Assembly: GCA_001648575.1 (NCBI GenBank)
Contig: LQXN01000064.1
Coordinates: forward strand, 186,001 to 250,000
Length of the DNA: 64,000 nt
From: Sutcliffiella horikoshii DSM 8719
GTDB taxonomy: Bacteria; Bacillota; Bacilli; Bacillales; Bacillaceae_I
Direction: 5' to 3'
This document shows, piece after piece, positions 29,007-38,996 of this stretch (position 1 is the first letter of the stretch; every line of letters starts with the position of its first letter). The notes under the pieces were generated by a model that saw only the letters and a list, made by a program, of their open reading frames with translations, was not told where the DNA came from and searched no databases. The translations under genes and the position numbers were made by a program.

Positions 29007-31319
29007 CTATGGTAGTACCGTGGAAAATGTTCCTCCCTTATGTGTAAATTCAAAGATAATTGCTCCCTGTACATCTGTGCGGTATACTGTCACTCCTAAC
29101 GATTCCAGCCTATCAAGCACTTCAGGGTGCGGATGCCCAAAGCGATTGTTCCTGCCGGCGGAGATGATGGCGATCTCTGGTTCCAACTTATCAATAAACT
29201 CTTGGCCCGTTGAAGTCCTGCTACCATGATGACCAGCTTTTAATACATCCACAGAGATATTCGGGTAACGAAGCAGTACCTCTTTCTCCCCTTGCGCTTC
29301 CATGTCTCCTGTAAACAGCCAGCTCCTTCCCCCAATTATTGCAAATAGGGCAATAGATCCTTCGTTTTTGTTTTCATATGGTTTAGCAGGATGTAAATAA
29401 TAAAAACTGGCCCCAGCCACTTTCCAGCCTGTTTTTGGAATGGCAGAATGGACGCTTGCCCCTCTGTTAGCAGCTTCCCGCAAAATATTTTCTTCCAGTT
29501 CGCTTCCCCCAAAACCAGCCGGAATCACCAATTCATCTATTTTTATTTGCCCCCAAAGACTTCCCACATTTCCGATATGATCATAATCCCCATGTGATAA
29601 TAGTAATTTGTCCAGTTTCCGTACCCCCTCTGCCTTCAAAAAAGGGACCAATACATCTGTACCGCTATCAAATTCCTTTTTCCTGTTTTTCCATTCCTCT
29701 TTAGGAAAAGGGAATGTCCCGCCTGTATCAATTAAATAGGTACCTTTGCGAAATGGCAGGGATATGAAAATGGCATCCCCTTGACCGATATCCACGACCA
29801 CCACTTTCCCGCTCGGATTAAAACTATGCACATTCCATTGCAAACACAAACAACCGCCAAGTATTAACATTGCCGTTCGCTTTTTCTCTTTTTCCCAGAA
29901 ATAAAAAAACAGGACGGTACATGCCACCATCATCCCCATACCCCAAACGAAAGGCTTTCCAAATACCAAGGTACCAAGTGGAAGTCCCGCCACCCAAACA
30001 GCAAAAGAATTCATAAATGCAAGTGGATATGATAATAATGGAACAATTATACTTAGCATTTCGGGGTAGAGTAGCATGACAAAAAAGAGAAAGAATGCAC
30101 CAGGGAGGACAAATAAAGAGAAAAAAGGGACAAAAACTAGATTTAAAAATGGGCTCCATATGGAAAATTGATAAAAGTGGAACAAGAGAAATGGCAAGGA
30201 TGCCACCTGGGCAATAAAAGAGACATAGAAAATTTGAAGGATTTTATTTTCCACAGAGTTGATTTTCTTAGAAGACAACAAAAGAGAAAGGCTTACCGAG
30301 AAGGAAAGTTGAAAACCGATATGATACATGTAATAAGGATTAAGCAGCAGGACAAAAATGCATGCCAACCCAATTGTATCAATGGAGAGAATTCTTTTTT
30401 TCATCAATAACAGGAAAAGCGCTACTGTTGTCATAGCTGCAGCCCTCATTACTGATGGAGCACCACCTGCTAGTATTACATACATAGGTAAAAGAGCTAT
30501 CAGGATCGTGATTACTGTTTGCCTGGTCAATCCTAGACGAATACCCAGGTAGTATGCCGCTGTGGTAATGATTCCTACATGTAAACCCGAGATCGCCAGG
30601 AGATGGATGAGACCTAACTGCTGATAGGAATCTAATAGTGCATTATTTAAATAACTTCTGTCCCCGAAGATCAAGGAAATCATTATACTTGCAACTTCAG
30701 GATCAACATGTTGGAGAATGGTTTTTATCCCCTTGTCGCGGTATTTTTGAAGACTATTTAATATGGAGGAATCCTTGGCGGAAGAACATACTGCAGGTAT
30801 ATCATTTAGCGTCAGGATCCAGTGCTTATTCTGTTCATAGAGGTACTTCTGGTAGTTGAATGCATGGGGGTTTGTTGGCGGTTGTGGTTTTTTCAAGGTG
30901 CCTTCCCATTCACAAAGCCCTCCGACTTCCAGAGCTTTTAAAAGCGGGATTTCCCTTTCTTCTTGAAGGTAATATTCCACCACGATCTTTTCTTTTCGTT
31001 CACTCTTTATTTCGAACCCTGCTTTGTTTCCGTCGATTGGGATAGGTGTGATGAGTGTGCCGATGATGTTTGTTTCGTTTTCTGTGTGAAGAGAAAAGTT
31101 TTGAGATTCCATAAATACCATGTAACTGAAGAATCCCGAACAGAAGAGGAGACATAGAATGAATAATCTGCGAGGTGGTTTATCTTTAAAATAGAGCCAT
31201 AGGAAAAAAGCAATCAGGAGGGAAAGCAGACCCAAGTGAAACCCGGACCTTGCGACCGCTATTCCCAAACAGCTTGCTATCGCCAAATAGGCGAATGAAC
31301 CTGTACTGAATTTCAACAA
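29007..31319 (-). CDS. comEC: DNA internalization channel ComEC
   Basis: ComEC carries transforming single-stranded DNA across the membrane. The roughly 770-residue protein has N-terminal membrane helices, an OB-like loop, the Competence domain of several helices (about 210-480) and a C-terminal metallo-beta-lactamase-like domain with LLSHGDYDHIGN and AGHHGS. The best start is TTG 31319: GAGGG at the end of comEB lies 8 bases upstream and the TTG is 4 bases after the comEB stop, giving a length like B. subtilis (776). An ATG at 31361 or further upstream would add 14-24 residues inside comEB without a ribosome binding site. Confidence 0.95.
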   Translation of the reverse strand: MLKFSTGSFAYLAIASCLGIAVARSGFHLGLLSLLIAFFLWLYFKDKPPRRLFILCLLFCSGFFSYMVFMESQNFSLHTENETNIIGTLITPIPIDGNKAGFEIKSERKEKIVVEYYLQEEREIPLLKALEVGGLCEWEGTLKKPQPPTNPHAFNYQKYLYEQNKHWILTLNDIPAVCSSAKDSSILNSLQKYRDKGIKTILQHVDPEVASIMISLIFGDRSYLNNALLDSYQQLGLIHLLAISGLHVGIITTAAYYLGIRLGLTRQTVITILIALLPMYVILAGGAPSVMRAAAMTTVALFLLLMKKRILSIDTIGLACIFVLLLNPYYMYHIGFQLSFSVSLSLLLSSKKINSVENKILQIFYVSFIAQVASLPFLLFHFYQFSIWSPFLNLVFVPFFSLFVLPGAFFLFFVMLLYPEMLSIIVPLLSYPLAFMNSFAVWVAGLPLGTLVFGKPFVWGMGMMVACTVLFFYFWEKEKKRTAMLILGGCLCLQWNVHSFNPSGKVVVVDIGQGDAIFISLPFRKGTYLIDTGGTFPFPKEEWKNRKKEFDSGTDVLVPFLKAEGVRKLDKLLLSHGDYDHIGNVGSLWGQIKIDELVIPAGFGGSELEENILREAANRGASVHSAIPKTGWKVAGASFYYLHPAKPYENKNEGSIALFAIIGGRSWLFTGDMEAQGEKEVLLRYPNISVDVLKAGHHGSRTSTGQEFIDKLEPEIAIISAGRNNRFGHPHPEVLDRLESLGVTVYRTDVQGAIIFEFTHKGGTFSTVLP

Positions 31320-31323
31320 ATTT

Positions 31324-31893
31324 CTACCCTCGCTTGCTGAACAATTCGGTGGATTGTTCATACCAGCGTTTAATTTCTTCATCATTTGCACCAGATTGCT
31401 CTAATCTTTCAATAAGGCTGCTAATGAATCCAATCTTCTCAGGATCATTTAAACTCACTGCCATTTCGACAAGCTCAACATGTTCTACACGGACATCGGC
31501 CTGTTCAAACATTTCCATTGCATATGGATGGTTCTTATATTCCATTGCGTAGTACACTGTTTTGATTCCTGCTTGAATAATGGCTTTACAGCAATGCAGA
31601 CATGGAAAATGTGTGACATATATTTCTGCACCTGTTGTTGGTACTCCGAACTTGGAGCATTGGAGCAGGGCATTCATTTCGGCATGAATGGTGCGCACAC
31701 AATGATTATCAATTACGTAACAACCCTCATCTATACAATGTACCCCACCGGCAATGGAGCCGTTATATCCTCCCGCAATGATACGTTTATCGCGTACAAT
31801 GGTGGCACCGACTGCAAGTCTTGTGCAGGTACTCCTCAGTGCTAATAAATGGCTCTGCGCCATAAAATATTGGTTCCAAGATATCCTTGTCAT
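31324..31893 (-). CDS. comEB: ComE operon protein 2 (dCMP deaminase-like)
   Basis: The 189-residue zinc deaminase-family protein has HAEMNALLQC (zinc His and catalytic Glu) and FPCLHCCKAII (zinc Cys pair). It closely follows B. subtilis ComEB (MTRISWNQYFMAQSHLLALRS). The family converts dCMP to dUMP. In B. subtilis it is not required for transformation itself. It lies between comEA and comEC in the late competence operon; the start has only a G-rich, imperfect ribosome binding site. Confidence 0.95.
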   Translation of the reverse strand: MTRISWNQYFMAQSHLLALRSTCTRLAVGATIVRDKRIIAGGYNGSIAGGVHCIDEGCYVIDNHCVRTIHAEMNALLQCSKFGVPTTGAEIYVTHFPCLHCCKAIIQAGIKTVYYAMEYKNHPYAMEMFEQADVRVEHVELVEMAVSLNDPEKIGFISSLIERLEQSGANDEEIKRWYEQSTELFSKRG

Positions 31894-31974
31894 CTTTTTT
31901 CATGACCCCCAGTTTCTTTACAATATGCTTTTGCAATACCTCTAGTGTATCGGCTACACTTGTCATTCGTCAAT

Positions 31975-32640
31975 TCAATCGGCGACAGTAATTTCATCCT
32001 TTAACTTTTCAAAAGATTTCTCTCCGATCCCAGTCACATTCATAATTTCTTCAATGTTCTTGAACATTCCGTTCTCTGTTCTATAGGCAATGATTCCCTC
32101 CGCTTTTGCAGGTCCTATTCCTGTTAGGGCTGTTAATTCTACTGCGGAAGCTGAATTTATATTTATTTTTCCATCAGAAGGATCAGAGGTTTCACTGATA
32201 TCAGTCGTGATAAGGACTTCTCCTTCATCTTCCTCTCCTTCTTGGGGGACAATGATAACCATTTCATCTGAAAGTAACGATGCCAAATTTACTTTTCTGG
32301 TATCTGCATCATTCAGGAACCCTCCAGCTGTCTCCACCGCATCGATTACTCTGTCGCCAGGCTTCATTTTATAAACACCAGGCTTGAATACTGCACCCTT
32401 TACATCAACCAACAGCTCTGTGCTGGCCATCTCTATGACTTCCGGTTCACCCTTTGTATCAACAGGGGCACTTATCTCTTCAACCTCGTCCGCATCTAAC
32501 AGAAAACTCACTTGCTGTTCAGTATGCGCTTGGTCAGGTATTGGAAACCTGGACCAGATAATGACACAAAGCAGCACAAAAACACCTGCTCCTATCAACA
32601 ATTTTGTTTTATGAACATACCACAACTCTTTCAAACACAT
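31975..32640 (-). CDS. comEA: DNA-binding competence protein ComEA
   Basis: ComEA is the membrane-anchored receptor that binds incoming double-stranded DNA. The 221-residue protein has an N-terminal membrane segment (about 13-28), a linker, an SLBB-like domain (about 70-130: VKGAVFKPGVYKMKPGDRVIDAVE) and two C-terminal helix-hairpin-helix motifs (ELTALTGIGPAKAEGIIAYR; IMNVTGIGEKSFEKLKDEI). It is the first gene of the comE operon. Confidence 0.95.
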   Translation of the reverse strand: MCLKELWYVHKTKLLIGAGVFVLLCVIIWSRFPIPDQAHTEQQVSFLLDADEVEEISAPVDTKGEPEVIEMASTELLVDVKGAVFKPGVYKMKPGDRVIDAVETAGGFLNDADTRKVNLASLLSDEMVIIVPQEGEEDEGEVLITTDISETSDPSDGKININSASAVELTALTGIGPAKAEGIIAYRTENGMFKNIEEIMNVTGIGEKSFEKLKDEITVAD

Positions 32641-32718
32641 TCACCTTCTATTCATAATAATTAGCATAAAAACATATAGTGTATGAGAAACTTTTTTGGA
32701 TGGAGGAGGGAAAGAAAC

Positions 32719-33537
32719 ATGAAGATTGGGATGATTGGCACAGGCAACATGGGGAGAATCTTGGTTGAATCATTTGTCGACTCGATGGCAGTACCTCCTG
32801 AAAATATTACGATAACTAATCGTACAATAGAGAAAGCATTCCATTTACAAAGTAAATATCCTGAACTATCTGTGGCAGAAACGGCAGAAGAAGTGGTAAA
32901 TGCTGCTGATATCATCTTTTTGTGCGTGAAACCATTGGATATTCACCCCCTTTTATCAAAAATTAATAATAAGTTGACGGCGGATAAATGTGTGATTTCC
33001 ATAACAAGTCCCGTATCGGTCAGTCAACTTCAGACAATCATCAATTGCCAGGTTGCACGTATTATTCCTAGTATCACAAACCGTGCTCTGGCTGGTGTCA
33101 CCTTGGTGACCTTTGGTGCAAATGTCCGGCAAGAATACAGGGATTTCTTGCTGACTATTTGTTCGAAGATTTCAACACCCATACCAATCAAGGAAAATGT
33201 CACAAGGGTGGCGTCTGACATTGTAAGTTGCGGACCCGCATTTTTCAGTTATATTTTACAAAGATTTATTGATGGCGCTGTAAGTGAAACGGCAATCTCT
33301 AAAGAACAAGCGACTGATTTGGCAAGTCAGATGATAATCGGGATGGGGAAATTGATTGAAAAAGACATATACACACTTCAAACATTGCAAGAAAAGGTTT
33401 GTGTAAAGGGCGGAGTTACCGGAGAAGGCATTAAGGTGCTGGAAAATGAACTTGGTGATGTGTTCCATCATGTGATTCAAAAGACGCATGAGAAGTTTGA
33501 TGAGGATCTTATGGAGGTCAAAAAGCAGTTTCATTGA
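32719..33537 (+). CDS. comER: ComE operon protein 4, P5C reductase-like (ComER)
   Basis: The 272-residue protein resembles pyrroline-5-carboxylate reductase, with an N-terminal Rossmann motif MKIGMIGTGNMGRIL and the C-terminal helical P5CR domain (GVTGEGIKVLE). It is divergent from comEA, as in B. subtilis, where ComER is dispensable for competence and has been linked to sporulation and biofilm in other Bacillus. I set the start at ATG 32719, 8 bases after GGAGGAGGG; the longer upstream frame is not conserved. Confidence 0.93.
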   Translation: MKIGMIGTGNMGRILVESFVDSMAVPPENITITNRTIEKAFHLQSKYPELSVAETAEEVVNAADIIFLCVKPLDIHPLLSKINNKLTADKCVISITSPVSVSQLQTIINCQVARIIPSITNRALAGVTLVTFGANVRQEYRDFLLTICSKISTPIPIKENVTRVASDIVSCGPAFFSYILQRFIDGAVSETAISKEQATDLASQMIIGMGKLIEKDIYTLQTLQEKVCVKGGVTGEGIKVLENELGDVFHHVIQKTHEKFDEDLMEVKKQFH

Positions 33538-33606
33538 GATTTTCTATTTAGGGTATTCGCCAACAACCGACAAATCCCTTTAAAATTCACAAAAAAAGTT
33601 AAAAAA

Positions 33607-33632
33607 ATAAGCTTCCTTTTGGGAAGCCTATT
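33607..33632. terminator. Bidirectional terminator between comER and yqeM
   Basis: The stem GCTTCC / GGGAAGC extended by A/T pairs has a 4-base loop, seven T on the plus side and seven T on the minus side. It overlaps the yqeM stop codon. Confidence 0.85.
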
Positions 33633-34380
33633 TTTTTGCAATGAAAAATATTCTTTCGGCATTTTCTGCTAAAAGTTCTGTGGAATAGTCGCCTGTTACA
33701 GATACTATTGTGAACCCTGCTTCCTCCAGCCATTTTTTGTACGTTTCCACCGGGAACGTACGTTGAAAGTGAAGTTCATCAAACCGAAGATATCGGTTTG
33801 TTTCCTCTTCCTGAACAAAGAAAGAAAGCTCATGCTCTACACTATTTGGATGCTCTCCGGGGAAGCTGTTCCATATGTAAGAAACATCCTCTTCTGCACT
33901 TGTGAAAGTATTGTTCATGAAGACTTGGGTCATTTTGAATAGCGAGTGGACATCAAACAAAAGGAGTCCCCCTTCTTTTAACTGCCCATAGGCAGATGAG
34001 AAGGTATCCTTAACCTGTTCTTCTGACTCTAAATAATTTAAGGAATCACAGAAAATGGTGATGCAGTCTACATGGTGGAATCCTTCTAGCTCCGACATAT
34101 CCTGCTCAAAAAATGGGATGGAGACCCCGGCTTTCACAGCCTTTTCATGAGCAATGGCCAGCATGCTCCCGGAAAGGTCGACTCCTGCGACTTCCCACCC
34201 CTCTTTTGCAAAACGGATGGCAAGTTCGCCAGTGCCGCAGCCAACATCCACTATTGAAAATTTTTTAGTATCACTCTCAAAATGCCGCTCTTTGGCAGAC
34301 TGGACAAAGGATACCCACTCCTGATATGGGACGTCCTCCATTAGTTGGTCGTAAATGTACGCAAATTGTCCGTATGCCAT
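33628..34380 (-). CDS. yqeM: Class I SAM-dependent methyltransferase YqeM
   Basis: The 250-residue soluble protein has the Rossmann SAM motif FSIVDVGCGTGELAIRFA (about 41-58) and post-motifs VAGVDLSGSMLAIA and GGLLLFDVHS. It lies immediately after rsfS (start 1 base from the rsfS stop) in the yqe operon. The substrate is not known. Confidence 0.9.
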   Translation of the reverse strand: MAYGQFAYIYDQLMEDVPYQEWVSFVQSAKERHFESDTKKFSIVDVGCGTGELAIRFAKEGWEVAGVDLSGSMLAIAHEKAVKAGVSIPFFEQDMSELEGFHHVDCITIFCDSLNYLESEEQVKDTFSSAYGQLKEGGLLLFDVHSLFKMTQVFMNNTFTSAEEDVSYIWNSFPGEHPNSVEHELSFFVQEEETNRYLRFDELHFQRTFPVETYKKWLEEAGFTIVSVTGDYSTELLAENAERIFFIAKK

Positions 34381-34731
34381 TTACGTTAACTCAATTTGTA
34401 TATTTTCACGGGGAGCGTCTCCCCAAAGACGTTCTAGGTTATAATAACCGCGCTCATCTTTATGGAATACATGAGCTACCACATCCCCAAGGTCCACAAG
34501 AATCCATCGGGCTTCATCAAAACCTTCCATTCTACGGACAGTCTGGCCATTTTCTTCGGCGGATTCCTTAATTGCGCGGGCGATGGCCTGCACTTGCTTA
34601 TCTGAGTTACCGTGACAGATCAGGAAATAATCTGACACAAGGGAGATTCCCTGCATATTCAATGCAACAATTTCCTCTGCACGTTTATCATCAGCAGCCT
34701 TTGCTGCAGCTTGTAATAGTTCGTTTGACAT
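34381..34731 (-). CDS. rsfS: Ribosomal silencing factor RsfS (YqeL)
   Basis: The 116-residue RsfS/Iojap protein binds L14 on the 50S subunit and blocks subunit joining under starvation. The family pattern VSDYFLICHGNSDKQVQAIA and RWILVDLGDVVAHVFHKDERGYYNLERLWGD is intact. It is immediately flanked by yqeK and yqeM. Confidence 0.95.
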   Translation of the reverse strand: MSNELLQAAAKAADDKRAEEIVALNMQGISLVSDYFLICHGNSDKQVQAIARAIKESAEENGQTVRRMEGFDEARWILVDLGDVVAHVFHKDERGYYNLERLWGDAPRENIQIELT

Positions 34732-35310
34732 TTATGTCAACTTCCTTTCTTTGACCTTCATGGTCATATCATTATATGCATGAAATGTATCTGGATAGAT
34801 CGGTTGATTACGCTTTAATAAAAATGAGATGGTATTCTTCATTGCCTGTATGACAGCTATATCCAGTGATGTTTCAGCGGAATCCCTAACCTGCTGCACA
34901 CCTGGGAAATCGCGGCCAGGCTCGATATAGTCGGCTAGATAAAGAACCTTATCCAAAGAGCTCATATTTATTTTCCCCGAAGTGTGGCATCTTATTGCTT
35001 CAAGCACTTCAGGGTCGGATACACCGGCCTCTTTTTCTACTAAGTATGCCCCCACAGGAGCATGCCATAGTTCATCATGGTGCTGCAAAAGATCTTGAGG
35101 CATTTTCTGATCGATGATGATCTGGCGCATTTCTTCTTTGTCCCGAAACTTCGCATAGTCATGGAAAATGGCGGCAAGCTCAGCTTTTTGAACATCAACT
35201 TTATAGACTTCGGCTAATCTGATTGCCGTTTCCACCACACCGAGAGTATGCACATACCTACGCTCCGTCAGCTGATCCTTCACCAATCTCAATGCTTTTT
35301 CTCTATTCAT
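34732..35310 (-). CDS. yqeK: HD-domain hydrolase YqeK (symmetrical Ap4A hydrolase family)
   Basis: The 192-residue HD-superfamily protein has the metal residues visible as [27 protein letters not shown] (HD) and [13 protein letters not shown]. YqeK enzymes have been shown to split Ap4A into two ADP. It overlaps the end of nadD by 8 bases, indicating translational coupling. Confidence 0.93.
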   Translation of the reverse strand: MNREKALRLVKDQLTERRYVHTLGVVETAIRLAEVYKVDVQKAELAAIFHDYAKFRDKEEMRQIIIDQKMPQDLLQHHDELWHAPVGAYLVEKEAGVSDPEVLEAIRCHTSGKINMSSLDKVLYLADYIEPGRDFPGVQQVRDSAETSLDIAVIQAMKNTISFLLKRNQPIYPDTFHAYNDMTMKVKERKLT

Positions 35311-35869
35311 ATAGGTGTTTCTCCTCTATAATTTCCTTTACCCTTTCAGGTACAAGATATTGAGAAGTCCATCCTTCTCGAACACGCTTCCTTATCATGG
35401 TGGAGCTTATGGATAATTGAGGGGTTTCCACTTCAAGTACGTGATACACCGAAGCAAAAGAGTACCCTGGCCTTTTCACGCCGACAAAGGTCACGATTTC
35501 CAGGAGTTTCTCTATGTTATACCATTTGGGCAAATACTCGACCATATCCGCTCCGATAATGAAATAAAAGCTTGTATTCGGATTTCTTTCCCTTAATAAT
35601 ACCATTGTATCATATGTATAAGAGGGACCCTCCCGATCAAGCTCAATGGTTTCCACCCGGAAACTTGCATTGGATTCAACGGCTGCTTTGAGCATCTCAA
35701 CCCTGATTTCCGTAGGTGTAATATCAGCACCTTGCTTATGGGGGGGGATATGATTAGGCATAAACCAGATTTCATCGAGGGCCAATTTCTGTCTCACATC
35801 ATTGGCTATCAGCAGATGACCAAGATGAGGTGGATCAAATGTACCTCCTATTATGCCTACTTTGTTCAT
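35303..35869 (-). CDS. nadD: Nicotinate-nucleotide adenylyltransferase
   Basis: NadD makes nicotinic acid adenine dinucleotide from NaMN and ATP in NAD synthesis. The 188-residue protein shows the nucleotidyltransferase motif [18 protein letters not shown] and the C-terminal [10 protein letters not shown] motif. I chose the third of three tandem ATGs (35869) because GGAGG is 7 bases upstream. Confidence 0.96.
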   Translation of the reverse strand: MNKVGIIGGTFDPPHLGHLLIANDVRQKLALDEIWFMPNHIPPHKQGADITPTEIRVEMLKAAVESNASFRVETIELDREGPSYTYDTMVLLRERNPNTSFYFIIGADMVEYLPKWYNIEKLLEIVTFVGVKRPGYSFASVYHVLEVETPQLSISSTMIRKRVREGWTSQYLVPERVKEIIEEKHLYE

Positions 35870-35890
35870 CATCATCCCTCCATCCTCCGA

Positions 35891-36184
35891 TTATCTTGGC
35901 AGTACGATTTGCTTGTTTTCTTTTGATTCTTTATACAAAATTATGGTGCTGCCGATCACTTGCACTAGTTCTGCTTTGGTTCCTGCAACAAGCTCCTCTG
36001 CTACAACTTTACGATCCTCATCACAGTTTTGAAGCACACTGACCTTCAATAGCTCTCTCACTTCCAAAGCCTCTGAGATCTGCTTGGTCATATTCTCATT
36101 CACTCCGCCTTTTCCCACTTGGAAAATTGGATCTAAATGATGTGCCTCTGCTCGTAAAAACCTTTTTTGTTTACCTGTTAACAT
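35891..36184 (-). CDS. yhbY: CRM-domain RNA-binding protein YhbY (YqeI)
   Basis: The 97-residue single CRM-domain protein begins MLTGKQKRFLRAEAHHL and carries the GKGG loop (QVGKGGVNENM). The family associates with pre-50S ribosomal particles and binds RNA. It overlaps the aroE end by 7 bases and lies in the conserved order aroE-yhbY-nadD. Confidence 0.95.
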   Translation of the reverse strand: MLTGKQKRFLRAEAHHLDPIFQVGKGGVNENMTKQISEALEVRELLKVSVLQNCDEDRKVVAEELVAGTKAELVQVIGSTIILYKESKENKQIVLPR

Positions 36185-37017
36185 GATATTCCTCCTAGTT
36201 GTACTTTCACTATATTTTTCATTCTATCTGTATCGGGAAGTTGGCCTGTCCAGTGTTCGAAAGCAAATGCAGCTTGATAGGCAAACATGGAGACGCCATT
36301 TTGTGTTACCGCGCCTAATGCTTTTGCATCCCTTAATAATCTTGTTTCGATTGGATTATAAATAATATCACTGAAGACCGCACCTTCCTTGATATTAATT
36401 AATGGAAACGGGGACTCTTCTGTATATGGGAACATCCCGACAGAGGTAGTCTGAACAACCACGTCATAATCTTTCATCCTATTGACGGCCTCTTTAGATG
36501 ATATGCCTTTTGCAAGATGATTCAAGGAAAATTCCTGTATTAATTCGACTGCCTTACAAGCAGTACGGTTATACAAATCAATTTGGATGTTCCCCTCTTT
36601 GGCCAAGGTATAGAAAATCGCTCTAGCCGCACCACCCGCTCCGATAATGAGCACTCGTTTATTTTTCAGCATTGTAACCTCTTTCAATGCTTCCACATAC
36701 CCTTTTCCGTCCGTATTATAACCGATGAGAACCCCGTCCCTGTTCACTACCGTATTGACCGCACCGATTCTCCTGGCTGCTTCATCGACCTCATCAAGCA
36801 GGGGAATGATTGCCTCTTTATGAGGAATCGTGACATTAAAACCGCTAACTCCAAGTGCCTTCATCCCTTTAACAGCGTCTTCTAACTCATCCGGCTCTAT
36901 ATGGAACGCATGGTAATGGGCATTGTAGTCCATTTGCTTGAAGGCATCGTTATGAATGTGCGGAGACATGGAGTGGGTAATGGGAGATCCTATTACTCCG
37001 TATAGTTTTTTCAACAT
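36178..37017 (-). CDS. aroE: Shikimate dehydrogenase (NADP+)
   Basis: AroE reduces 3-dehydroshikimate to shikimate in the aromatic pathway. The 279-residue protein has GVIGSPITHSMSPHIHND, NVTIPHKEAII (catalytic Lys), NTDGKGYVEAL (Asp) and the NADP site IIGAGGAARAI. It follows yqeH closely in the same operon. Confidence 0.96.
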   Translation of the reverse strand: MLKKLYGVIGSPITHSMSPHIHNDAFKQMDYNAHYHAFHIEPDELEDAVKGMKALGVSGFNVTIPHKEAIIPLLDEVDEAARRIGAVNTVVNRDGVLIGYNTDGKGYVEALKEVTMLKNKRVLIIGAGGAARAIFYTLAKEGNIQIDLYNRTACKAVELIQEFSLNHLAKGISSKEAVNRMKDYDVVVQTTSVGMFPYTEESPFPLINIKEGAVFSDIIYNPIETRLLRDAKALGAVTQNGVSMFAYQAAFAFEHWTGQLPDTDRMKNIVKVQLGGISC

Positions 37018-37049
37018 TGTCCCCTCCTCCCAAGAATTAAGGCTTTTGC

Positions 37050-38153
37050 TTAGATTAAAGATTTACGAACCATTACACCCACACCTTTTGGTACGTGTGC
37101 GACGACTTTTATTCCCGGTTCATTTATTGTCACCCAGCCAAGGCCTGAAAAGACAATGTCTGTTTTGTCATCTTTGATTGTAAATTCGTGTGCTATCAGC
37201 TCAGGAAAGCTTTCTGCAAATTCCTGACCTGGTGGTTGCAACAAATCTCCAAGATGCTCCTTATACACATGCTCTGCATTTTCAAGCTTTGTACGGTGGA
37301 TGTAAAGATCATTTGAAACATAACACGTAAAGGAGTTACGACCGCCTTTTACATAATCAAATCGTGCCAATCCACCAAAGAATAAGGTTTGTCCCTCATT
37401 TAACTGAAAGATTTTCGGCTTTATTTCCTTTTTAGGAGAAATGACTTTTAATTCTTTTTTATCTACAAAATGTGCCATCTGGTGACGGTTGATGATCCCT
37501 GGTGTATCGTAAAGGGAACTCCCGTTATCTAATGGAATATCGATAAGGTCAAGGGTTGTACCTGGAAACTGGGAAGTAGTGATTACATCCTTTTCTCCTG
37601 AGAATTCACGTATTATCCTATTGATGAAGGTCGATTTACCCACATTCGTACAACCAACCACATACACATCCTCACCTGCGCGGTACTCTTCTATGGCCTG
37701 AGCCAGTTCTTTCACACCTGTTCCTTTATCAGCACTGATAAGAAAAACATCTTCCGGTTTAAGTCCCAGTTCTTTGGCTGCCTGCTTCATCCAGTTGATT
37801 ACTTTATTGGGCTTGACTGATTTAGGCAAAAGGTCCACTTTATTGCCTACAAGCAACACCTTATTATTTCCTACAAAGCGATGCAGTCCAGGTAACCAAC
37901 TTCCATCAAAATCAAAGATATCGACAATCTTAACAACCAGACCCTTAGTCTGTCCGATTGAATTTAATATCCTGATAAAGTCATCATCTGTCAGGGATAC
38001 ATCCTGTATTTCGTTATAATGCTTCAGGCGGAAGCATCTCTTACAGATGACTGCTTCTTTATCCAAAGAAGATGGCGGTGCATAACCCAACTCTTTCGGG
38101 TCTTCTGTCTGAATGGCAACGCCACACCCGATACAAACTATTTGTTCTTCCAT
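37050..38153 (-). CDS. yqeH: Ribosome biogenesis GTPase YqeH
   Basis: The 367-residue circularly permuted GTPase is needed for 30S assembly. An N-terminal zinc finger (CIGCGV and CKRCFRL, about 6-45) is followed by permuted G motifs: G4 NKVDLLPKS, G5 SADKGTG, G1 GCTNVGKSTFIN, then G3 DTPG. I set the start at ATG 38153, 10 bases after GGGAGG. It starts 5 bases from the yqeG stop. Confidence 0.95.
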   Translation of the reverse strand: MEEQIVCIGCGVAIQTEDPKELGYAPPSSLDKEAVICKRCFRLKHYNEIQDVSLTDDDFIRILNSIGQTKGLVVKIVDIFDFDGSWLPGLHRFVGNNKVLLVGNKVDLLPKSVKPNKVINWMKQAAKELGLKPEDVFLISADKGTGVKELAQAIEEYRAGEDVYVVGCTNVGKSTFINRIIREFSGEKDVITTSQFPGTTLDLIDIPLDNGSSLYDTPGIINRHQMAHFVDKKELKVISPKKEIKPKIFQLNEGQTLFFGGLARFDYVKGGRNSFTCYVSNDLYIHRTKLENAEHVYKEHLGDLLQPPGQEFAESFPELIAHEFTIKDDKTDIVFSGLGWVTINEPGIKVVAHVPKGVGVMVRKSLI

Positions 38154-38158
38154 ATCTT

Positions 38159-38674
38159 TTAGTCCTCCCAATTAATCATACCTTTTCGTTTCATCCAGGA
38201 AAGGATACGCCTTTCAACTCTGCGGTTGAACTTTGTCACAAACCCGTCTGTCTGCGCAACGGGCACCACTAAGATGGTATGCAAACCAAGACGGTTCCCC
38301 CCTAAAACGTCTGTCAGAAGCTGGTCACCGATTACCACCACTTCTTCTTTTTTAAGCTTCATATCCTTAAGTGCTCTTCTGAATGCCCTTCTCATCGGCT
38401 TTCTAGCACCATAGATATAATTGATTCCCAGAGGATCTGAAAACAGCTTTACTCTTTTCAGCTTATTGTTGGAAACAACCGTTACGATGATGCCAGCATC
38501 CTGCATCTCCTTAAACCATGCAATTAACGCTGGAGTAGCTTCCGGTCGGTCCCATTCAACTAGCGTATTGTCCAGATCAGTAATAATCCCTTTAATTCCT
38601 TTTTCCTTTAACTCATTCGGATTTATCTCAAACACACTTTTTACGTGTTGTGCAGGCAGAAAATATTTAATCAT
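38159..38674 (-). CDS. yqeG: YqeG family HAD IIIA-type phosphatase
   Basis: The 171-residue HAD-superfamily protein has motif I IITDLDNTLVEWD (about 30-42), motif II VVSNNK and motif IV VVIGDQLLTDVLGG. Substrate unknown. It is first in the yqeG-yqeH-aroE-yhbY-nadD-yqeK-rsfS-yqeM operon. Confidence 0.93.
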   Translation of the reverse strand: MIKYFLPAQHVKSVFEINPNELKEKGIKGIITDLDNTLVEWDRPEATPALIAWFKEMQDAGIIVTVVSNNKLKRVKLFSDPLGINYIYGARKPMRRAFRRALKDMKLKKEEVVVIGDQLLTDVLGGNRLGLHTILVVPVAQTDGFVTKFNRRVERRILSWMKRKGMINWED

Positions 38675-38897
38675 CCTATCACCCTCTATTGTCTCTTTTA
38701 TTTAGTTCAATCTTTCACTTGCACTTACATATTAAATGGACATATTCTTATGCATCTAAACACTTTACCATCTTACCTAACTTCTGTGCTTGTGTTAAGC
38801 AAATTATTGATATTTCTAGTGTTATCCTGCATCAAGGTTCTTATAAAATCGTTCATAATAAAAAATATTTCGACAAATTCTCATCACTTTCAACACC

Positions 38898-38996
38898 TGT
38901 GGATAAACTTATCTACATTATACAGTGTGCCCCATCTCATTTACTGGTAATTATAAACATATTACCCACATGTTATCCACTGTTGGCTGTGGATAA
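38898..38996 (+). promoter_or_regulatory. DnaA-box cluster upstream of sda
   Basis: Five 9-mers match or nearly match TTATCCACA within 99 bases: perfect on the minus strand at 38898-38906 and 38988-38996, and single mismatches on the plus strand at 38909-38917, 38962-38970 and 38973-38981. DnaA is known to activate sda in B. subtilis. The rest of the 488-base yqeG-sda gap (38675-38897) shows nothing recognisable. Confidence 0.8.
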
